64,000 nucleotides of DNA. It comes from Zonotrichia leucophrys gambelii. Its lineage: Eukaryota; Chordata; Aves; Passeriformes; Passerellidae. The stretch is from positions 9,011,038 through 9,075,037 of the forward strand of contig NC_088173.1 of assembly GCF_028769735.1 (NCBI RefSeq), written 5' to 3'. A model generated the notes under the pieces. It had not been told where the DNA came from and made no database searches. It was given only the letters and a program-made list of their open reading frames with translations. The stretch's first letter is position 1, and each line of letters begins with the position of its first letter. This document shows positions 1 to 14,000 of this stretch, in pieces. A program made the translations under genes and the position numbers.

Positions 1-3000
1 AGAGAAGCTAATCACAGTGGAAAAGCTTTTGTTGCCAAAACCACATAGATCTCTAACTCAGTAGAAATGGCATGCATGTGAAAGCCAGCAGAAAGGTTAA
101 AATGCCTACATGCCCGCACTGGCAGCCACAAGTGTTCAAAGGTCAGTATTCTGTCTCCATAACTCATTAGTTCTTAAAAAAATTAATTATGTGTGTCTGT
201 CGCTTGACACTATGTGTTTTAAACACATTCTGGCATGTTTACCAACTTTTCTGTAACCAAGGTGGCTATAAACTTACTATCTTAAAGGAAGCTGAGGTCC
301 TCAATCAAAAATCTTAGTTGCTGCCATGGATGTGCTAACCATTACTACACAAAATTGCTCAATCTGTAGAAAAATTACAAAAACTAGAAATACCGCAAAT
401 TCTGCACTATGCTGACTTATCACTCATGGACAGGCAATAAGTTATTGGGTCCCAAGTCATTGTTTGGCCAAATAAAAAAGATTCTCAGTAAGTTACAGGG
501 TAAAAAGTCATAATACAACATAAAGTAATAAAGTTAACACCATCTGATAAAAAATTCCATTTTTTTAGACTGAAAAAATTTCAGTACCTTCAGTCCATTT
601 TATTAACAATACTGGAATGCACATTGGTAATATTAAATATTGAAAACAAATTCAAAGATTGACCAAACTCTGAAATTACTGTACAGTCTTGCTAATGACA
701 AATGTTCTGTCAGAACTGGACTGGAAAATGAGTGGGACAATGGTGAATGCATTGCCTGTATTTCATTTTGTACAGAGCCAGTAACTGAAATCCCTATGTC
801 TCAAGCACTTCACCATAATGGTAACACTGAAAAATATTTTTGAGGAAGAATAAGTATTGCTCTATAAGTACTGTTAAAAATATTTTTATACAAATGCCTT
901 GATTTATGTAAAATTTATATCATGGCATACAAATAATACTTAGATGACTTTGCAGATTACTACCCCCAGAAATAATGTGAGGTGACTTGTATTATTAAGG
1001 CAAATAATTTTACACCAGGATTATCACAGGAAAAACATATGAAGCAACACAGTTTTCCAGCCCTACAGTTTCTTCAAACAGAAATTGATTAACTTCTTTA
1101 ATACAACCTGATTTCTCTGCTATAACCCAATTTTGCCAGGGGAGCAAAATAGTTATTAAAATCATTGAGGATTAGCTGTAGAGAAGATCTTGTTTAAAGA
1201 AACAAAGCCACAGCACCCAGTGCCCTGCAGAGCTCTTAACACTGGTCACTCAGCAGGGTAAGAAAGACCAAGAGCAGAAACATCACACTGAGCAAACAGC
1301 TGAGCAGAACCTGACTCTCAATGTAAGCACAGTGTCAGAATCCCTGTTCATTATAGAGATCCTGAAGACAATTATAAACCTTCCTGATACTTCTTTCCAC
1401 GAGCTTCTGATCACTTGGATAATGAACTTCTGTTTTACTCTACTAGGACATCATACCATAATTAGGACAAGCAGAGATCCAGCCATTATCTCATGCCCAG
1501 AATAGAACATCACTATCACTCATATTTTCCATTTTGCTTTTTGCTTCATTGGATCACCTCCAGCCCAGACATTTTTCTCTTTACCTTCCTCTTTTTTGGA
1601 GGTGGAGTAGAGGGGAGAAGAAAAAGAAGAATTTGGTCTGCTTTAGTTTCTCTCCAGGAACCATAGCATTTTGTAGAGCAAGAGATCTTTAGACAGGTAA
1701 ACCATAAGCACTTGCTCTCTAATCACATATATTTTGGTCTAATAGTGACCAAATATTTCTGTGAAAATACTATGTTTTTAAAACTGACATGTCTCCTTTT
1801 TTACCTCAAAAAAAAAAGAAAAAGGGCAATTGGAAAAAAATCAAAAGATGGGGCTAAAAGGAACTTCAAGGAACTCAGCATAAACTTTGCAGCTGAACAG
1901 CTGGTTATTCCAGCAGCTGGGAACAGTCACATAATGCAAGCTTTCCTCTAGCACACCAATAAATCAGTTTTTGGTCTGTGCTTGCACAGAAAAGATGACA
2001 ACATCCTAGAAATGTCATTTTCTGAGATAAAACATGCTATATAGCAGCAGGTGTTCATCTTCCAGTGCTTCAGAGGACAAACAGTGAGAGGGCTGCTTCT
2101 AGCATGGAGGGATCCCAGATGGCTTTTGATAGGAAAATTTTGAGTGGCCATGAGTAGTCTGCTGTGGATGAGCAGCTTCCTTAGGTCCATCACCTTCTCA
2201 GAGAGTACTCAAGGATATATAGTGGAGAAAGTGCAGTAGAACAGAAGACTGGTGGTGTGGGTTGCCATTACCTGAATGGCAGTCTCTCATCTGCTACCGA
2301 AGGACGTTTGGTAAGAGGGTAAGTCCAAGCAGTCTACAGGAGAGATTAAATGCCTGTTAGAAGGCCTGTTATGGTAGTAGTTAGTGATATCACAAATTCA
2401 GTTGATTTATAATGACATTTGAAATAGTGCACACTATTTGTGTACCACCATACACAGTCCACAGCAGGTAGAAGAGGCTACAGATCACCTTGAATAGCAG
2501 AAAACATGACAACAGCGGTAAAGAGAGGTTAGGTTGTTAGAAATGGTTTGTCACATAGATGTGCCCCAGTCTACTCCCTAACAAGGTAATGGACCTAAAC
2601 AAGCTGCTCAAACAAATTTGCTCAAAAGTCACTGCAAATAATATCTTCATAGAAAAATTAATTCTGAGGTTTACAGGAAAAGCAATTCTCTTCTGCATGC
2701 TTCGTGTATTAGACTGTCCCACCATCAGGAGAGAGATTTCTCTAGGAATTGGGACTGACCACATTTGCAATTTCCATCTCTCTAGCTCACAGAAAAAGAA
2801 AACACTCCTTTGCTCCAGATCATTTGGGCTGATCTCTGCTTGACCAGCAGTCCTGCAGCCACTCTTCTACCCTCCTCCGCAGTCTGTATCTCTTTCCCTT
2901 ACTCAACACAGAGATGGCCCCATAGCTCCCTCCCTGATGGAGTGCAGCTCCCTAATCTTGGCCCAGACTGCAGTGAAGATGCATGCAAGAAAGCTCTAAT

Positions 3001-3009
3001 AAGCCTCAG
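1..3009. other. Non-coding AT-rich sequence, nothing recognised
   Basis: No ORF with recognisable homology and no clear repeat. Short frames such as 640-843 and 1712-1951 lack protein-like features. Under the CLOCK reading this would be deep 5' intron. Confidence 0.5.
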
Positions 3010-3880
3010 ACCTTTACCTGTGCCACAGTGATTACACACTGGTAGAGTTTGCAGTCCAGAGGGATGTGAATCAGGTGAGCAGTAAAGTTAGGCCTCTGGA
3101 GCAAGCCAGTACGAACCCCAGGGAAAGTGCCCTCAGGGACAAGGGAGAGCAACAAGCTGGCAGATCTGTAAGGATGTCCTCCATAGAGCACAAGAGCTAA
3201 TGATCTCCAGGCACAAGAAATCAGGCAAAGAAGACAAGACTCTAGCAAGGATGAGAAGACACTGCTGGTCAAACTAAAGGGCAAGACATTAATGCATCCC
3301 TCTGCTCTGTCCCAGGACAGGTATCCCGGGAAGAGTAGAGGGATGCAGCCCAGTTGTGAAGGAATGGGATGAGGGAGGCCATGGTGAAGCTGGAGCTGAA
3401 CTTGACAAGGGATGCAAAGCATAACACAAACAACATCCATAGCTATATTAACCAGAAAAGGAAGGTCAAAGAAGGTGTACACACCCACTAAACAAGGCTG
3501 GTAAACTGGTAACAACAGATAAGGAGAAGGCTAAGGTACTTAACAACTTCATTACTTCAGTCTTGGCTTGCAACCTCTCTTCCTATGCTTCTTAAATGGA
3601 TGGACTGCAAGACAGAAACTAGAGGAACAAAGTCCCTTCCACTGTAAGGGAAGATCAGATTCACAATCACCTGAGGAACCTGATTATACATTAAGTCCAT
3701 GACACCTGATAAGACGCATCCTGGAGTCCTGAGGGAATTGGCTGATGTATTTGCACAGCCATTCTCCCTAATATTTGAAAAGTCGTGGCAAACAAGCTAA
3801 GTTCCAGGTGACTGGAAAAAGGGAAACTAGAAACCAGATGATCTTTACAGTGCCTTCCAATCTAAACTATTTTATAATAC
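3010..3880 (+). mobile_element. CR1 LINE, internally deleted copy
   Basis: The plus strand follows CR1 ORF2 from the linker before reverse transcriptase into its first part. 3670-3780 translates to [10 protein letters not shown] and then [20 protein letters not shown], the familiar CR1 start of RT, followed by stops. At about 3836 it jumps to the element's terminal sequence (GATGATCTTTACAGTGCCTT, ending near TTTTATAAT), so most of RT and the 3' UTR are missing. Frameshifts and stops show it is old. The 169-codon frame on the opposite strand (3006-3515) is a shadow. Confidence 0.85.
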
Positions 3881-6451
3881 ATTCAAACTTGGCCCACACT
3901 TGCCCATGTATGCCACTGAACTGGTCTCTGACTCACCAAACTGACTTCTCCAAACATCCTCAGACCTGCTACTTCATCAGGAATTCTCTAGCAATCTGGG
4001 CTCTTGGCCTGAGCCTGGCTTCCCTCCAGCTCCCTCGGGGTGACCAGGAAAGCACTCAGCAGGTTGTCAGGTAGCTAATAATTGGTCCTTGGCTGTGGGG
4101 TGCTGAAGCACTTACCAGGCTTTTTTCCCCTACATCGCTTTCCAGGCTGTATTATCTTCACCTTCCAAGATTCCAGCTAACTACACTTACAAACAGCTGA
4201 GGTGTAGTTTATGTGCCTCCATCAAACTACTAACAAAGATACTAAAAGAAAGTGATACAATACAAATTTTTGGAGTCATCAATAAACAAGTTCCCCAAAT
4301 CAGAAAAAACAAAAAGGACAATAAGAAATAGTACCAACCCAAGTTTCTAAGATAAATTTGAAAGGCAGCATTTAGCAGCCTAGCCATCAGAACCAGCCAT
4401 TATTCTTCTGTAGTCTCATTTAAAATATTTTCTCAGTTATTTGTATATAGTTCCTTACAAGAGATTCCCTTCCTTCAATAACAAAGCTGTAAAAGTGAGT
4501 GGAAGAAATAATGTTTGCAAATCATGTGCAACTAGTCTGTACAAAAAAAGACAGTGGCTACATATTATGATCCCACTTGCTCCCATTTTTTAAGGCCCCA
4601 CTCTTCCTTGGCTCCCACTGGAGGTGCACATCCCTTTAGCTCTGGCCACACACTGAAGCAGATTTGTGAAACTATGTGTTTAAAAGAACACACATATCAC
4701 ACAGTTTTAATAAGAACAAAATAATAAAGAAGACATTTTAAAAGTGTGGCTCCACCTATATTTGAAAATTGGCACAGCCAAGAAACATTACCCCTCTATA
4801 AAGAGCAGGAACATCTTAGCTACATCTCCCACTCCTGCTTCTATAACATGGTACCTGGGTTAGACTTGAGTATGTGTTGTGTTTGCACATCTAAAATAAA
4901 ATATATATTTCATAATCAAGTCTGGCTTTAAAGTACTCCTACTGTCTCTGTAAATGGTTCTTAACACAAAACCAGTACTTCATAACAAGAGTTTATGTCA
5001 AGAGAAGCTAATTACCAACCTGCTAGTGTTACAATTCAAAACTGAAAACTTTCACATCCCTGCGGAAATCTCCATTTCCTTTAACGGAATGCTGAGAAGA
5101 TACAGCCTGTAGTCAGCTAATCAGCTGAAGAACAGACCCTTAATTAAAGCTCATTGTGCTGAAGAAAAAAGTGCAATAGATAGGGTCTAAGATCTGCAGT
5201 CTGCTATTCTCTAACAGGACCCATGTAAACTTGGTACCTTTTACAATGAACAAATAAAACCAAACTTCCTTCTTCCAGTCTCTTAGATGGAACTGAGAAG
5301 GTAGACAACTGACAAGTTTTTTCCAGAAGCTCAAAAGGTGAAAAAATTACACACACACATTCTGAAGTTTAAATTCCCACTGAATATTATAACTATCCAT
5401 AAAATTATTTATTACCTACAAATAATTTTTTTCTATAAAGTTATCAGACAATAAAAAAAAAAATCTTTACTTGATGATTTTTCAATATTAACAGAAATTT
5501 AAAGAAAAACCTTTTAAATAACACTACCAAGATATCTATCCTGGAGTTAAAAACACTTTGACACAATTAATCCAATTAAAAATGTGCATACTTATGAAAA
5601 TGAGCATTATAAATTTTAGATGTTTGGTATCACACACAAATGTTAGTTTAACAATCAATTTTTCTAAAATGGTTTGTCACATTTTCATCAAAGCAAAAAT
5701 ACTATGAAGAATCCTAACAAATCAAACCAAAGAAGAAAAATTTATTAAGCATTTAATTCCTATACTGGAAAATAAACATGGCAATTCACCAAGAAATGAG
5801 ACAGAACAGAGTCAAACATTGGTTTTCCTCTACCCCAATAATAAAAGGGAAGAATGACTAGATACAGAAAGTCAACTACTTTTTGAAAACTGTCCTGGAG
5901 AAAATTAATTATCTATTTCAACAGACATAACTATTACGCATTCAAAGCAAGATAACACCAAGAAAATTCTTCTTCCATTCCATGCAAAATTTCTGTTTGG
6001 TGTTGATATAAATGCAGGCTTAAGTTTAGAAAATGAGACTCTCTCATTGTTATTACTGCAACAAGACTCAGCTATCCACCTCAATTACTCTTCCTGAAAT
6101 ACATGAACCTACACATTACATGAGCACTTCAACTGCCAGACTTTTAGCATGCAGATGTGTCTTAGAAGTTGGGAAAGGAAGCTAAAAAGAGATTATGAAA
6201 TTCACACAAATGAATCTTTCCAAAATTCAATCCTAGACCAGAAAAAAACGACCCAATTAAGATTTATTAGCTTTTACATTCAAAAGAACAGTTCTACTTT
6301 TTACATAAAGAAAGAGAAAACTTGAGTCAAAATTTCCTGCTATGTTCTCATTATGCCATTCTAAAATTTTCAGAAATCAAGAAAGTCAACAGTTGACCAA
6401 GAGGGTCTGTAAGAAGATATGCAAATTATTTCTGCACCCAATGCCCTTATG
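3881..6451. other. Non-coding sequence between CR1 copies
   Basis: AT-rich after about 4.1 kb. Apart from a short AC run near 5350 and A runs near 5452, nothing is recognised. Confidence 0.5.
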
Positions 6452-7500
6452 ACAGAATCACAGAATGGGTTAGGCTGGGAGGGACCACAGTGTGTCACCC
6501 CATCCAACCTCCCTGCTCAAGCACAGTCATCCTAGAGCACAGTGCACAGGGTTGAGTGAGACCGCTCCGGAGTACTTCCAGTGAGGAAGACTCCAAAGAC
6601 TCCCTCGAAATCTGCTCCTGTGCTTGTTCACTTCCACAGTAAAGAAGTTCTTCCTCTTCTTCCTCTTCAGTAGTTCTCCGGGTTCTCCTTTTTGCCATTT
6701 CTGAAGAGCAGGGTGACATTTGCTTTCTTCCAGTCCTCAGGTACTTCTCCTGATTGCCCTGACCTCTCATGAGCAGCCTCACTATGGAGTCCACCAGCTC
6801 TCTTAGCACTTGCTGATGCAATCTATCAGGGCCTATAGACTTGTGAATGCTCAGTTCACCTGGGTGCTCTCTAACCCAATCCTCCTTGACCTCCTTGAAG
6901 GAAAGTCTTCCCTCCAACATTCCTTTACCCGGGTCTCGTGAGTCGGATATTCCGGAGAGCTGGTCTTGCCAGCAAAGACCAATGCAAAGAAGTTGTTCAC
7001 TGTCTGCACCTTTTCTGCATCCTCTGTCACCAGGGTACCTTTCCATTTAGTAAGAGGCCCTCATTATCTTAGGTTTTTCTTTTGATATTTATGTATTCGA
7101 AGAAGCCCTTCTTGTTGTCCTTGACATTCTCAATCAGATTTAATTCCAGGTAGGTCTTGGCCCTTCCTGCCGTGTTTCTACTTTGACAAGTACTTTATAT
7201 TGATTCCAAGCAGTCTGCCTCTGCTTCCATTTCCTGTGTATTTCCCGATTACACTTGAAAAATTACAATAGTTTTTTATTCATTCATGCAGGTCTCCTGC
7301 CCCCTTTGTCCAACTTCTTGCTTATTGTTCTTGAGCCTTAAAGGAGTCATGCTTGAATAACAACCAGCTCTCTTGGACTCCTGTTCCCATAGGATTCTTT
7401 CAAGAAGATCCCTGAAGAGGCACAAGTTAGCTCTGCTGAAGTCCATGGCTGTAATCTTACTTGGTGCCCTGCTTCATCCTTGCCCTTTACAGTCCATAAA
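6452..7500 (-). mobile_element. CR1 LINE, internally deleted copy
   Basis: The left edge (ACAGAATCACAGAATGGG) is the reverse complement of the CR1 3' terminus. Read on the minus strand, the body runs from a mid-ORF2 part (KKGFFEYI-like segment near 7090-7110) through the start of RT (SIGPDRLHQQVLRELVD, about 6840-6780; then an EDWKKANVT-like stretch near 6740) and jumps at about 6650 to the 3' UTR (GCTTGAGCAGGGAGGTTGGA). Most of RT is therefore missing. Not functional. Confidence 0.88.
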
Positions 7501-8824
7501 GGACATAGCTTACAAGTCTTAAATCAGTTTTAAGGGACATCAAATTATTTTATATCATCAACTTACTCCTTTTAGATACAATTATCTAGCATATCCAGAA
7601 ACATCTTACTGCTGCTCAGTTATGCCCACATGAAAAAGTGATAGGAGGGGTCAAAGGGGAACTGGCATACCAGTTCCAGACCACTAAAAAACATGCCAGA
7701 CAACAAAACAAAATGAACTCAAGGGATTTTTGTAAGTGGTTTTGTTTTGTTGGTTTTTTTGTTTTGTTTTGCTTTTTTTGCTTGTTTTGCCCTCTTTTCT
7801 GTGGTTGGTTTTCTCTAAATAGGAGACAAAGACTTATTCCTAACTTGTGGTCAGGGTATTTACCTAGAATGTGGGAGAAGTAAGACTAAGTACTTCCTCT
7901 GAATCTGTCCACCATGAATGGAGAATTACCACATGAAAGATAGCAAGAGCAATACCCACAGACCACACAGGTAACTGCATGGCTACAGAGACCAGGCACT
8001 TCACACCCTAACAGCTACTTTTGTTTGTAAGCACTTTTACCAATCTCCTTGATCAAGCCAAAAGCTTGTGTAATGCCTTTGATCATTACTCTGACCACTC
8101 ATTTCCACGGCCACATTAAATTTCCTCTCTTCAGCTAGCAAAGACAATCTCATGAATGATTTATACCAACATCAACTATTTGTAACACAATTGTGCACGG
8201 ATACCAAATGGACATAAATTTTTTTTTAAATTGACAACAGTTGCTAACAGCAACACCCAAGAACATATGACAGGTGTTTTAGAAAGCCAATATTTTATTT
8301 GAAATTTAATTATCTACATCACACAGAAATGCATACATGTAAGTAAAAACACTTCTAAAAATATTTAGTGCTAGTCACCACTTTACTTTTTACAAGTTGA
8401 TTGCACAATCCATGATCTGTGCAGCTGTGGAAGTGCTTCTGGTGCCTAAATTTCCCAGCATGGGTGACTCATGCACAGTTAAATTATTCTGTAAGGCTCT
8501 TGTGAAGAGTGGACTGTTTGCCTGCCTGAAAAATGGAGTAGGCAGTGTACTTCACTGGAAGCATCTTCAAAATGAAAGAAGTGAGACTTCACATTTCCAT
8601 AAAATGAGACAGTTGGAAAATTTTAAGCTACAACACTGAAGTGCAGTCCAAGTCAAAAATTACCAAACAAGCAGCTCCACCTCCTCCCTACCTCCACCCA
8701 CCACTTTTCCCAGAAGTCCTGCACATCATTTTGAAGACCACAAAATGGTAACAAAAGGAAAATGAATGAGGTAACCGAAAAAAAGGACAAAACAAAACAT
8801 GGGAAGAACTAGGGGATGGTCATT
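7501..8824. other. Non-coding sequence between CR1 copies
   Basis: It contains the TTTTG-rich tract at 7737-7790. The frame at 8397-8639 shows no recognisable domain. Confidence 0.5.
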
Positions 8825-9866
8825 TCAGTGTATTTCCACTGTAAGAGAAGAGCAGGCTTGGGACCACCTGACAAACTGAATAGGCAAGTCTATGACCTGA
8901 TGAGATGATGCTGCCATGCCACTCTCCATCATACCTGAAAAGCCACGGCAGTCACACAAAAACCCTGTTGACTGAAATAACAGAAACATCAGGCCTATTT
9001 TTTAAAAAAGGGAGATATGAAGATCCAAGGAACCACAGAACGATGAGCCTCACCTCTGTGTCTGGGAAGATCATGGAAGCAATTTTAAGGCACATACAAC
9101 ACAAGCAGGTGATCAGAGACAGCCAGCACAGCTTTACTGAGGGCAAATCATGCCTGACCAATCTGGTGGCCTTCTATGATGGAGCAACAGCTGGTAAGGT
9201 TAAAACCAACTAAAGTCACCTAAAGACTTCTGTAAGGCTTTTGACATGGTCCCACTCAAGATCCTTTTCACCAAATTGGAGAGACATGGGTTTAAATGGT
9301 GGACTGTTGGAGGGAAAACTAACTGGATGGATGGACACAGCCAGAGAGTTGTGGTGAACGACTCTATGTCCCGATCAAGGCCAGTGACAAGGGCTGACTG
9401 TATCCAGCTCTCAGATCCTCAACACAAGAAAGACATGGATCTGTTAAAGCAAGCCCAGAGGAGGCCACAAAGATGATCAGAGCACCTCTCCCATGGAAGA
9501 CAGGCTGAAGTAGAAAAGGCTCCACAGAAACCTCACTGCAGCGTTCCAGTACTTGAAGGGGGCTTCTAAAAAGAGGGAGAGCAACTTTTTACACAAGCAG
9601 ATACAGAACAAAGAGGAACAGTTTAAAACTAAAAGAGCAAAGACATAGATTAGATGCTAGTAAAAAATTCTTTATTCAGAAGGTGCTGAGGCATTGGAAC
9701 AGGTTTTCCAGAGAAGTTGTGGATGGCCTATCCCTGGAAGTGTTCGAAGCCAGGTTGGATGTGATCCTGACCAACCTGATCAAGTGAATGGCATTCCCTA
9801 TTCATGGAGGAGAGGGATTGGAACTAGATGATCTTTAAGGTCCAAACCAACCCTATGATTCTATCC
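8825..9866 (+). mobile_element. CR1 LINE with partial reverse transcriptase
   Basis: Plus-strand translation gives CR1 RT blocks: [33 protein letters not shown], then [19 protein letters not shown] at 8990-9180, and after a frameshift a [23 protein letters not shown] block at 9232-9295. 3' UTR sequence follows (GCATTGGAACAGGTTTTCCA; GATGATCTTTAAGGTCCAAA) and the element ends CCCTATGATTCTATCC near 9866. Several frameshifts and an internal gap near 9400; not functional. Of the three long copies it keeps the most RT. Confidence 0.92.
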
Positions 9867-10237
9867 AAAAGATATGTGGCAAAACATTTCCGTATTAGCA
9901 TGCTTGCTATTATATTCCTACGGTTAACAGGACTTTAACAGGAGTAAAGAACTTAATTTTCGAGAATTATAGTGCCTGCCAGATCTTTCAGTTTATCCCT
10001 CAATAAAACTACCTGTTATTGAAAAAACAAGCTTACACTGTGAAAAAATCCTCTACACTATATTTAGAGAATTCCAGATTTTAATTTCACTAAAGAAAAC
10101 ACTGGAGTTACTCTTTGGTCAGAACTTTCAGCCCAGAAGAATCTGGGCTCAACTGGAATTACTGTTGCAAGACTTGAGATAAAGGACAAGTACTTCATGT
10201 CACAAGGGCAAGAAGTGCCTTAATAGGGAAGGGGAAC

Positions 10238-10305
10238 ACGCCCCCCACCCCCCCAAAAAAACCAAAACCAAACAAACCCAACCAACCAAACCAAAACAGA
10301 AACAC
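10238..10305. repeat. C- and A-rich low-complexity tract
   Basis: Runs of C and A pass into CCAAA and ACCAAACC units. Comparable CA/AAAC-rich tracts occur at about 16478-16546 and 35090-35127, and a TTTTG-rich one at about 7737-7790. Confidence 0.8.
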
Positions 10306-11047
10306 AACTCCCAAAAAAGCAACAAACCAGAAGAGTTTTGCAATTGATACAGAGAGGAAGTAACTCTTGTCTTGGCTTAAGAATAAACAAAACTAAGACA
10401 AAAACAAGTTTGGTTTTATTGTCCCTAGCAACTTTCAGCAAAACACTCAGTAACCACTTTGGGTATAGATGCTAAGTATCTTTTTGCCACCCTGCTACAA
10501 GCAAGAACCAAAGGAAATAAAACCAGCCAGCATTCAGTCACATTAGACTTGTTCAGGTAGAAAATTACATTTGGGTAACAAAAGAGATAGTGCTGCATGA
10601 ACTAATCAAAAACAGCAATGCAGCAACAGAAAAAAAAGTATATAAAATCAACTCAAAATTTAATTTAATTTTACTATAATCACTCTGCATATATTCTTAT
10701 ATGGAAATAAAGGAAAAGTATCTTAATTCAAACATTAGAGCACTGAACACAACTGAATTTCCGAATATTCAGAAAACAAAGCTCAAAGAAAAATTATAGT
10801 TTAAAGTAACACTAACATTTAACATTTTTAACAGTCTGTGTTTGTAGATAACAAATTTTCCCACTTTTCCTTTATTCTCCTGCGCAGTAGAAGCATGCAC
10901 TCCCTGCTCTGAAACCTTCAGAGCTTGTGCTAAGTCCAGAAAACCTACTGAAATCACCTTCTGAGGGTCACCAGAGAAACAGCAAAAGACAAACAACAAA
11001 TTCCTTCTTCACATATACCAGTATCATCTTCAAAATATTGGTTCCAG

Positions 11048-11072
11048 TCAATTTAATTGGAAATTAAATTGA
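11048..11072. repeat. Inverted repeat, 10-bp arms, 5-nt loop
   Basis: TCAATTTAAT, TGGAA, ATTAAATTGA. Perfect arms, AT-rich. Confidence 0.88.
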
Positions 11073-14000
11073 TTAATTATGATGAGAATATTACTCTTCA
11101 GGCACAGGGAATTTTCATAATGAAGCCTTTTAATACCTTGCAGACTAATTCAATGCTCATAGTAAAATTCTGTCATGTGTCTCCCATTCCTTCAAAAATA
11201 TTTTAAGACCATGATATTGACTGAAAGACAAAACCTATCAGGAAATTTTACACCAAGCTCTTAAAAACTGCAGTTACAATATTTAAGATAAGAATGTTCA
11301 GCATGAGATTAAGCATGGGGAAAGATTTTATTCTTAAGATCAGATTCTATTCGGACACTCCATATAAACTCTACAAAGTTTCAAATGTGTCCTCAAAGTT
11401 ATTTTTGTGAGAACTATTAGTCCTTTTTACCATCTATAATATCCAACAAAAAGAAAATCATATCAACTACTTAGGACCACACTTGCTACATTTGCATGCT
11501 TTCAAATTCCCTTCCTCACTTTTTTATCTTTTACAATTCCCAAGTTTTTCTTTCACAGAACATTATTTCTGTGTACCAAGATACTTGTTTCTGAATGCTC
11601 ATTTCCTGCCCCTCAAAGTCTTCTCTGCACTCTAGAGATCCCAAGGCTAAGGGAAGCTCCCTGTCTGACCATCCAGGAGTCACTCTGGCACCAGAGACCC
11701 TCCCTGCTGGGAGAGAGGCCCCTTCACAGTGGGTACTTCTACCCCTCACAGGGCTCTTGGCTCAATTAACAAAACCTGACTCAGCCCATCCAGCACTTAA
11801 GTCCCTAAAAGCAACACTAAGAAATATTTTAAAAAGTATTGTAACTATTTCAATTTACAATTAATATATCAGTTATTGAAAACCAAAATTACAATCAGGT
11901 TTTATTTAATTCCCTTCTGCTCACCACATTGTGGAATGGTTTTAAAGACCTAGGATCTTGCTAGTGGCCCATGAAACTGGTACTAAGGAATGGGACAACA
12001 AAAGTTATCAATATTGAAGGAAATCCTGAAACTAACATGAATTTTATGTTCAGGCTATATGTTAACAGGGCAATGAAAACAGCTGTATTGTATTTAAGCA
12101 CACATTCAAGCTTGAAACAGTTTACTTATACCAAATACATGAAAAAATACAGAAACAGAGCACTTCAACATAGCAGTGAAATATTCTTAAGGCAAGATTA
12201 CTTAATGAGGAGTCTTCAGAACTTACTGGCTTATAACTCACATTTTGACTTTCAACATTTTTCTTCAGTTTAAACTGAGGCTTATATCTCAATTCTGAAC
12301 AAATTAAATAGTACTGAAAATAACTTCATTGCTTTTATTAAAGCCAGTGATTTTTTTCAAACAGTTTCAAAATGCTGCTGCTACTTATGCTGTTACAAGC
12401 TTAATAGTTTTGGGTGCATATTAATGTTTATATTTTTAAAAGACAGTAGGTTGAAACATCCCTATCAACAGAAATCTTCATTGAATATTGGAAATTTTCT
12501 GTAAAAAATCCTGAAAGCCAAGGTCAAGATTCTGCAAAGATCTAATAAACAAGAAACATAGCTGAATTTAGTCCTAATTACTGGCTTAGATATGTGAGAT
12601 ATTATACTCCAATTAAGCATGCAAAATTCTTGGGAAACTCTGAACTTAAAATTAAACAGGGCAGATGGAGACTACTCTTTCAACTGCTATTTCAAGATAA
12701 AATGATTTAACACCAGCACCTAAATATTACTCAGATTTTCAACACCTTAGCAACTGAGGAATTCATTCCAGGCCAAAAAAAAAGAAGTCTGTCATGATTC
12801 ATGACAGCTAAGGCAGGAAAAAGGGTAATAACTGCAAAAACCTGCAAAGACCGTCTTTTTTTTTATTTTTTGTGTTGCTCTTACTTAATGACTGCCATAA
12901 AACACTGGCCTTGGGATTTTATCAATGCAGATGAGCAGCTCAAGCAAAACACCTGGGGTGGGAAGCACACATATTTTCAAATTCTATACAAAAATTATAA
13001 AATTAAAGAAATCATAAGACTCCTCTGTTTAACAACTTAAAAATCCACGCACAGAAAAAGCACCAACTAATCCATCAGAATTACAAAAGGCAGGTACAAT
13101 TTAGTCGTTTGAACCACTGCCATTTACAGAATTTATTTGCCTCATCAACACAGTTTATATTACAAAAATTGAAAAAAAAGTATTTCTGGCACTTCAAAAT
13201 TTTTCAAAACCAGCACCCAAACTCATGGCTGCACTTGCAGCATGGATACATATCTTAGCGGTTCACTGCCCTCATCTACTGACCTATAACCAAAGTGAAC
13301 AACTATGGCTCTGTCCCCATTAGAAAGTAACCTGAAACCGTAGAAATGGATCACTAGATCAAAGCAGCTGGTGCTGACACTCCTATGCTAGCTGTTCAAG
13401 AGGGTTTATTTTGGATTAGATTTCATCTGGTCTCCAGAAGCAAACATCACTATCACATGGACCATTCAAATTTTTCCAGGAATTTCATGATTGATGCAGA
13501 ACTCCATGTCCCCAGCAGAGACAGAACAGCACTGCCCCTGCAGCAGAACTCACAGACTACTTTTCTGAGAAAGAAATGTAATTCAAACACACAGAGCCAA
13601 GCAAGTGGTAAGGGGAGACAACAGTGAGATTTTCTCCAAAGCAGTTTTAATCATCCAAATCGCAATTGTAATGTATACGTTAGAGTTAAACCCTACCTTT
13701 TCAAACCAGACTAATCAAAAGAGGTGTCATGTCATAAACAGAATACTTGATGGCACTGAAAGACTTGAGAAAATTCTGTAAGGAGTCTTCTTAATGCCTC
13801 ACAATTGAAAAACAAAATCATGATAAAAGACTATTTATTGGGTTCCACAAAAAACTTATTTCCTCTGTGCCAGAATTCAGCAGAAGACATAAATCTAGAT
13901 ATACCTATTTCTTAGGCTTCATTTCTCTTCACTTATTTACTTCATCTTTTATGTCCTATTTTCTCACTTCAAATATTTTACTTCTCTTTTTTCTACCTTA

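Noticed and set aside
3006..3515. 169-codon minus-strand frame
   Set aside because: It is antisense to CR1 ORF2 sequence read on the plus strand; a shadow of the element.
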